This document shows positions 60,645 to 64,000 of a stretch of DNA of 64,000 nucleotides, one piece after another (the stretch's first letter is position 1; the number at the start of each line of letters is the position of its first letter). Below the pieces are notes generated by a model. The model saw only the letters and a list, made by a program, of their open reading frames with translations, searched no databases and had not been told where the DNA came from. The position numbers were made by a program, and so were the translations under genes. The DNA comes from Alphaproteobacteria bacterium (GTDB lineage: Bacteria > Pseudomonadota > Alphaproteobacteria > Micropepsales > Micropepsaceae): NCBI GenBank assembly GCA_028871795.1, contig JAGWMG010000004.1:124001-188000 (forward strand), in the 5' to 3' direction.

Positions 60645-63320
60645 ATGGCAAAGTGGGTTTATTCGTTCGGAAACGGCAAAGCCGATGGCGAAGCCAAAAT
60701 GAAGAATCTGCTCGGCGGCAAGGGTGCGAACCTCGCCGAAATGAGCAATCTCGGACTTCCCGTCCCCCCCGGGTTCACCATCACCACTGCGGTCTGCACA
60801 TATTATTACACTAACGGCGAGACCTATCCCTCCGATCTGGAGAAGGAAGTCAACCTGGCGATCGACAGGATCAGCAAGCTGACGGACACTAGGCTGGGCA
60901 ATCCCGAACGTCCGATGCTCGTGTCGGTGCGTTCCGGTGCGCGCGTTTCGATGCCGGGCATGATGGACACGGTCCTAAACCTCGGTCTCAACCCCGAAAC
61001 GGTTGAAGGTCTGGTCAAACTCACGGGCAACCCGCGTTTCGCATACGACTCCTATCGCCGCTTCGTGCAGATGTACTCGAACGTCGTGCTCGGGCTCGAT
61101 CATGCCGATTTCGAAGAAATCATCGAAAGCGCCAAGGAAAGCAAAGGTGTCGAGCTGGACACCGAGCTGAACGCCGACGACCTCAAAAAGATCGCGGCCG
61201 AGTTCAAGGAAGTGGTCAAGAAGAAACTCGGCAAGCCGTTCCCCGACAACGTGAAAGATCAGCTGTGGGGAGCCATCGGCGCGGTGTTCGGCTCGTGGCA
61301 GGTTCCGCGCGCGAAGACCTATCGCCGCCTGAACAAGATTCCGGAAGACTGGGGTACGGCGGTCAACGTGCAGACGATGGTCTTCGGCAATCGCGGCGAT
61401 ACCAGCGCGACCGGGGTCGCCTTCACGCGCGATCCGGGCACCGGCGAGAAACTGCTCTATGGCGAGTTCCTGATCAATGCGCAAGGCGAAGACGTGGTGG
61501 CCGGCATCCGCACGCCGCAGCCGATCACCAAGATCGTACGCGAGCGCCAGGGCGGCAAGAAACCGTCGATGCAAGAAGCCTTGCCGGCGATGTACATGGA
61601 ACTCCTGCGCATCTGCGGCGCGCTGGAAGACCACTTCCGCGAGATGCAGGACGTGGAATTCACCATCCAGGAAGGCAAATTGTACATGCTCCAGTGCCGC
61701 ACCGGAAAGCGCACTGCGAAAGCCGCACTCAAGATTGCCATCGACTTGGTGAGCGAAGGCCTGATCGACAAGAAGACCGCGATCAACCGCGTTGATCCGG
61801 CGGCTCTCGATCAAATGCTGCATCCGATGCTCGATCCGAGCGCCGCCAAGGTGGAGATCGCCGCCGGTCTGGCGGCCTCTCCGGGCGCTGCGGTCGGCGA
61901 GGTCGCTTTTACGGCCGACGAAGCCGAAAAGCGCGCCGGCGAAGGCCGTGACGTCATCCTGGTCCGCACCGAAACGAGTCCGGAAGACATCCACGGCATG
62001 CATGCCGCCAAGGGCATTCTGACGGCGCGCGGCGGCATGACCAGCCACGCGGCGGTGGTTGCGCGCGGCATGGGCCGTCCGTGCGTAGCCGGCGCCGGCG
62101 CGCTGCGTATCGATGCGGATGCGGGCGTTATGACGGCAGGTTCCGTGACGATCAGGCGCGGCGAAGTCATCACTCTGGACGGGACTTCGGGCAAGATCTT
62201 CAAGGGCCGCGTACCGATGCGCCAGCCCGAACTGACCGGCGATTTCAACAAGCTGATGGCCTGGGCCGACGAAGTGCGCGTCCTCAAGGTCCGCACCAAT
62301 GCCGACACTCCGGCGGATGCGGTGACCGCCGTCCGCTTCGGTGCCGAAGGTATCGGACTGTGCCGCACTGAGCACATGTTCTTCAACGACGACCGCATCA
62401 TCGCGGTGCGGGAGATGATCCTGGCGGACGACAAGCCGGCGCGCGAAGCCGCCTTGGCGAAGTTGTTGCCGATGCAACGCAGCGATTTCGAAGCGATCTT
62501 CAAAACGATGTCGGGTCTGCCCGTCACCATCCGTCTGCTCGATCCGCCGCTGCACGAATTCCTGCCCCACAAGGAAGAGGAATTCGCCGATGTGGCGAGG
62601 GCTTGCGGCGCAACGGTCGCTAAGCTGCGCTCGAAAGCCAACGCGCTTCACGAATCCAACCCGATGCTGGGGCATCGCGGCTGCAGGCTGGGCGTGACCT
62701 TCCCGGAAATCTACGAAATGCAGGCGCGTGCGATCCTCGAAGCGGCGCTGAATGTGGAAGCGGCCGGCACCAAGGTGCATCTCGAAATTATGATACCCCT
62801 GGTCGCCTTCAAGACCGAATTGGACATGATGAAGGATCGCATCGATGCCGTGGCTGCAGGCATCAAGAAGGAGCGCGGCAGGGTGCCGTCCTACATGATC
62901 GGCACCATGATCGAACTGCCCCGCGCGGCATTGCGGGCGGCGGAGATCGCCGAGACGGCGGAATTCTTCTCCTTCGGCACCAACGACCTGACCCAGACGA
63001 CCTTGGGTCTGAGCCGCGACGACGCCGGCATGTTCCTGCCGGAGTATCTGACAAAAGGCGTGCTCAAGGTCGATCCGTTCGTTTCGATCGATCGCGATGG
63101 CGTCGGTGAATTGATCAAGATCGCGGCCAAGCGCGGGCGTTCGACGCGTGTGAAGCTCAAGCTCGGTATCTGCGGCGAGCACGGCGGCGACCCGGATTCG
63201 ATCCAGCTCTGCCATGAAGCGGGACTCGATTATGTGTCTTGTTCGCCGTTCCGCGTGCCTGTGGCGCGGCTTGCCGCTGCACAGGCCGCACTCAAGCAAA
63301 CAACCGAACGCGACGTGTGA
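60645..63320 (+). CDS. ppdK: Pyruvate, phosphate dikinase
   Basis: Enzyme of 891 residues interconverting pyruvate, ATP and phosphate with phosphoenolpyruvate, AMP and pyrophosphate. The N-terminal ATP-grasp domain begins LLGGKGANLAEMSNLGLPVPPGFTI. The phosphohistidine domain has GGMTSHAAVVARGMGRPC with the catalytic His. The C-terminal TIM barrel shows EGIGLCRTEHMFF, RLLDPPLHEFLP and FGTNDLTQTTLGLSRDD. It likely serves gluconeogenesis or PEP balance. A purine-rich AGGGCAGGG precedes the ATG. A strong terminator follows. Confidence 0.97.
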   Translation: MAKWVYSFGNGKADGEAKMKNLLGGKGANLAEMSNLGLPVPPGFTITTAVCTYYYTNGETYPSDLEKEVNLAIDRISKLTDTRLGNPERPMLVSVRSGARVSMPGMMDTVLNLGLNPETVEGLVKLTGNPRFAYDSYRRFVQMYSNVVLGLDHADFEEIIESAKESKGVELDTELNADDLKKIAAEFKEVVKKKLGKPFPDNVKDQLWGAIGAVFGSWQVPRAKTYRRLNKIPEDWGTAVNVQTMVFGNRGDTSATGVAFTRDPGTGEKLLYGEFLINAQGEDVVAGIRTPQPITKIVRERQGGKKPSMQEALPAMYMELLRICGALEDHFREMQDVEFTIQEGKLYMLQCRTGKRTAKAALKIAIDLVSEGLIDKKTAINRVDPAALDQMLHPMLDPSAAKVEIAAGLAASPGAAVGEVAFTADEAEKRAGEGRDVILVRTETSPEDIHGMHAAKGILTARGGMTSHAAVVARGMGRPCVAGAGALRIDADAGVMTAGSVTIRRGEVITLDGTSGKIFKGRVPMRQPELTGDFNKLMAWADEVRVLKVRTNADTPADAVTAVRFGAEGIGLCRTEHMFFNDDRIIAVREMILADDKPAREAALAKLLPMQRSDFEAIFKTMSGLPVTIRLLDPPLHEFLPHKEEEFADVARACGATVAKLRSKANALHESNPMLGHRGCRLGVTFPEIYEMQARAILEAALNVEAAGTKVHLEIMIPLVAFKTELDMMKDRIDAVAAGIKKERGRVPSYMIGTMIELPRAALRAAEIAETAEFFSFGTNDLTQTTLGLSRDDAGMFLPEYLTKGVLKVDPFVSIDRDGVGELIKIAAKRGRSTRVKLKLGICGEHGGDPDSIQLCHEAGLDYVSCSPFRVPVARLAAAQAALKQTTERDV

Positions 63321-63348
63321 GACGGTTCGTCCGTATACTGATAAAAAC

Positions 63349-63388
63349 GGGAATCTTTGGAAAATATCCAGGGATTCCCTATTTTTTT
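63349..63388 (+). terminator. Rho-independent terminator of ppdK
   Basis: Arms GGGAATC (63349-63355) and GATTCCC (63373-63379) with an inner TGGA/TCCA pair around AAATA form the stem-loop, followed by T-A-TTTTTTT (63380-63388). It lies 28 bases after the ppdK stop on the same strand. It is the clearest intrinsic terminator in the window. Confidence 0.85.
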
Positions 63389-63548
63389 GAACGCAAGCGT
63401 GACGGAGTGTCACGTTCTATGAATTTTGTATTTGACGATTCGGATTTTCTTCGCCACAAGGCGCGACGTTCGATAGGGGGACTGATGGGGATCTTTCGGT
63501 ATTAACGCCGTGCTTGTTCGAAACGAAATCCGAAGAGAGTCAATCCCG

Positions 63549-64000
63549 ATGAACCAGAAATCCAGAGATGCACTGTTGCGGTCTGACCGCATTCTGGTCG
63601 GAGCGCTGGCGATTGTGCTTGCAGCAGTGAGCGCCGCCGTTGGTGCCGCCGCTGCATATCGTCCGCATACGGATCAGGTCAAAACCGCGGTGATGATAGC
63701 CGGGCCGGCGATGCCTGCTGCGGCGGTCCAAGCGTCGCCCGTGGCGGTGCGGCCGGCGGACAGATCGCTGGTCGAAGAGCTCATTATGAACAAACTCAAG
63801 GTGGAGCATCGCTGCCTGTCCGAGGTGCTGTACTACGAAGCGCGCGGCGAGGGCACCAAAGGCCAGAAGGCGATCGCCGAGGTTGTTTTCCACCGCATGC
63901 GGACCGGAAATTATGGCCACTCGATCTGCGCCGTCGTCTATGAGGGCGCGGACAGGCCCGGCTGCCAGTTCTCCTTCACCTGCGATGGCGAGTTGAGGCA
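63549..64000 (+). CDS. SleB-like cell-wall hydrolase (partial, cut by window edge)
   Basis: The 150 codons visible start MNQKSRDALLRSDRI, with one membrane helix or uncleaved signal (LVGALAIVLAAVSAAVGAAAAY), a Pro/Ala-rich linker, and then the Hydrolase_2/SleB domain from about residue 95: HRCLSEVLYYEARGEGTKGQKAIAEVVFHRM, with the catalytic-type Glu in YYEARGE, and GCQFSFTCDG. Such enzymes cleave peptidoglycan in spores or, in alphaproteobacteria, during growth. GAAGAGAG precedes the ATG at 63549. The C-terminus is outside the window. Confidence 0.88.
   Translation, partial: MNQKSRDALLRSDRILVGALAIVLAAVSAAVGAAAAYRPHTDQVKTAVMIAGPAMPAAAVQASPVAVRPADRSLVEELIMNKLKVEHRCLSEVLYYEARGEGTKGQKAIAEVVFHRMRTGNYGHSICAVVYEGADRPGCQFSFTCDGELR

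Noticed and set aside
60975-63413. 812-codon open frame antisense to ppdK
   Set aside because: It mirrors the codon structure of ppdK, has no domain or ribosome site, and such antisense frames are expected in GC-rich genes.

Overview
The window is GC-rich, densely packed chromosomal DNA from an alphaproteobacterium. Several independent signs support this: a CcrM-type GANTC methyltransferase, an F0 ATP synthase operon with paired b' and b subunits in the order I-a-c-b'-b, a SPOR-NagZ-ScpA-ScpB cluster, a mutY/dciA/thioredoxin/smc neighbourhood, ctaA, and a DUF2842 protein. The exact order cannot be fixed from the sequence; a Micropepsales, Caulobacterales or Rhizobiales-like lineage would fit. 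No tRNA, rRNA or CRISPR array was seen. One gene is cut by each edge: an Rrf2 regulator on the left and a SleB-like cell-wall hydrolase on the right.

Layout. 0-6 kb: Rrf2 regulator, MscS channel, MgtC/DUF4010 membrane protein, secreted prolyl oligopeptidase, then a 0.67 kb gene-poor gap. 6-15.5 kb: a Host_attach-HPF fusion protein, a degenerate GGDEF/EAL protein, an exported carboxylesterase, DUF2842 divergent from ctaA (heme A synthase), a minus-strand set of enoyl-CoA hydratase, CoA-binding protein and O-acetylhomoserine sulfhydrylase, DUF805, then rplM-rpsI with a clear promoter. 15.5-19.7 kb is the only accessory-looking stretch: an Ala-rich coiled-coil/beta-barrel outer membrane protein, an AT-richer patch with a Sel1-repeat protein, and a truncated transposase. 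19.7-31.9 kb: xthA, erpA divergent from dgt, SPOR-nagZ-scpA-scpB, a small secreted protein, rnd, a phosphatase-like exported protein and aspS. 31.9-44.3 kb: the F0 operon, then CDF transporter, smc, a YqeY-TM-DsbA fusion and dciA on the minus strand, divergent mutY, ccrM with an elaborate upstream region, a PDZ protein and rnhB. 44.3-54.5 kb: ECF sigma/membrane partner pair, DUF6249, PA0069-type radical SAM, moaB, lytic transglycosylase, uracil-DNA glycosylase, ETF-quinone oxidoreductase, TPR lipoprotein, ispE. 54.5-64 kb: polyprenyl diphosphate synthase, DUF2007, a TrmN6-like methyltransferase, glyQ-glyS, MAPEG, ppdK with a terminator, and the partial hydrolase.

The genes are mostly housekeeping: translation (rplM, rpsI, aspS, glyQS), chromosome maintenance and repair (smc, scpAB, mutY, xthA, UDG, ccrM, rnhB), respiration (ctaA, F0, ETF-QO) and isoprenoid quinone supply (ispE, ispB). 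Many are joined by 1-4 base overlaps, so transcription is probably polycistronic.

The most notable observations are: (i) an N-terminal Host_attach (release-factor-like) domain fused to a ribosome hibernation factor domain; (ii) a YqeY-like cytoplasmic domain fused through one membrane helix to a periplasmic DsbA-like thioredoxin directly upstream of smc; (iii) six GANTC sites in 67 bp plus a perfect DnaA box and a palindrome in front of ccrM; (iv) palindromic repeat elements read in frame inside the uracil-DNA glycosylase and ctaA genes; (v) a transposase truncated exactly where its sequence matches one arm of a terminator-like hairpin.
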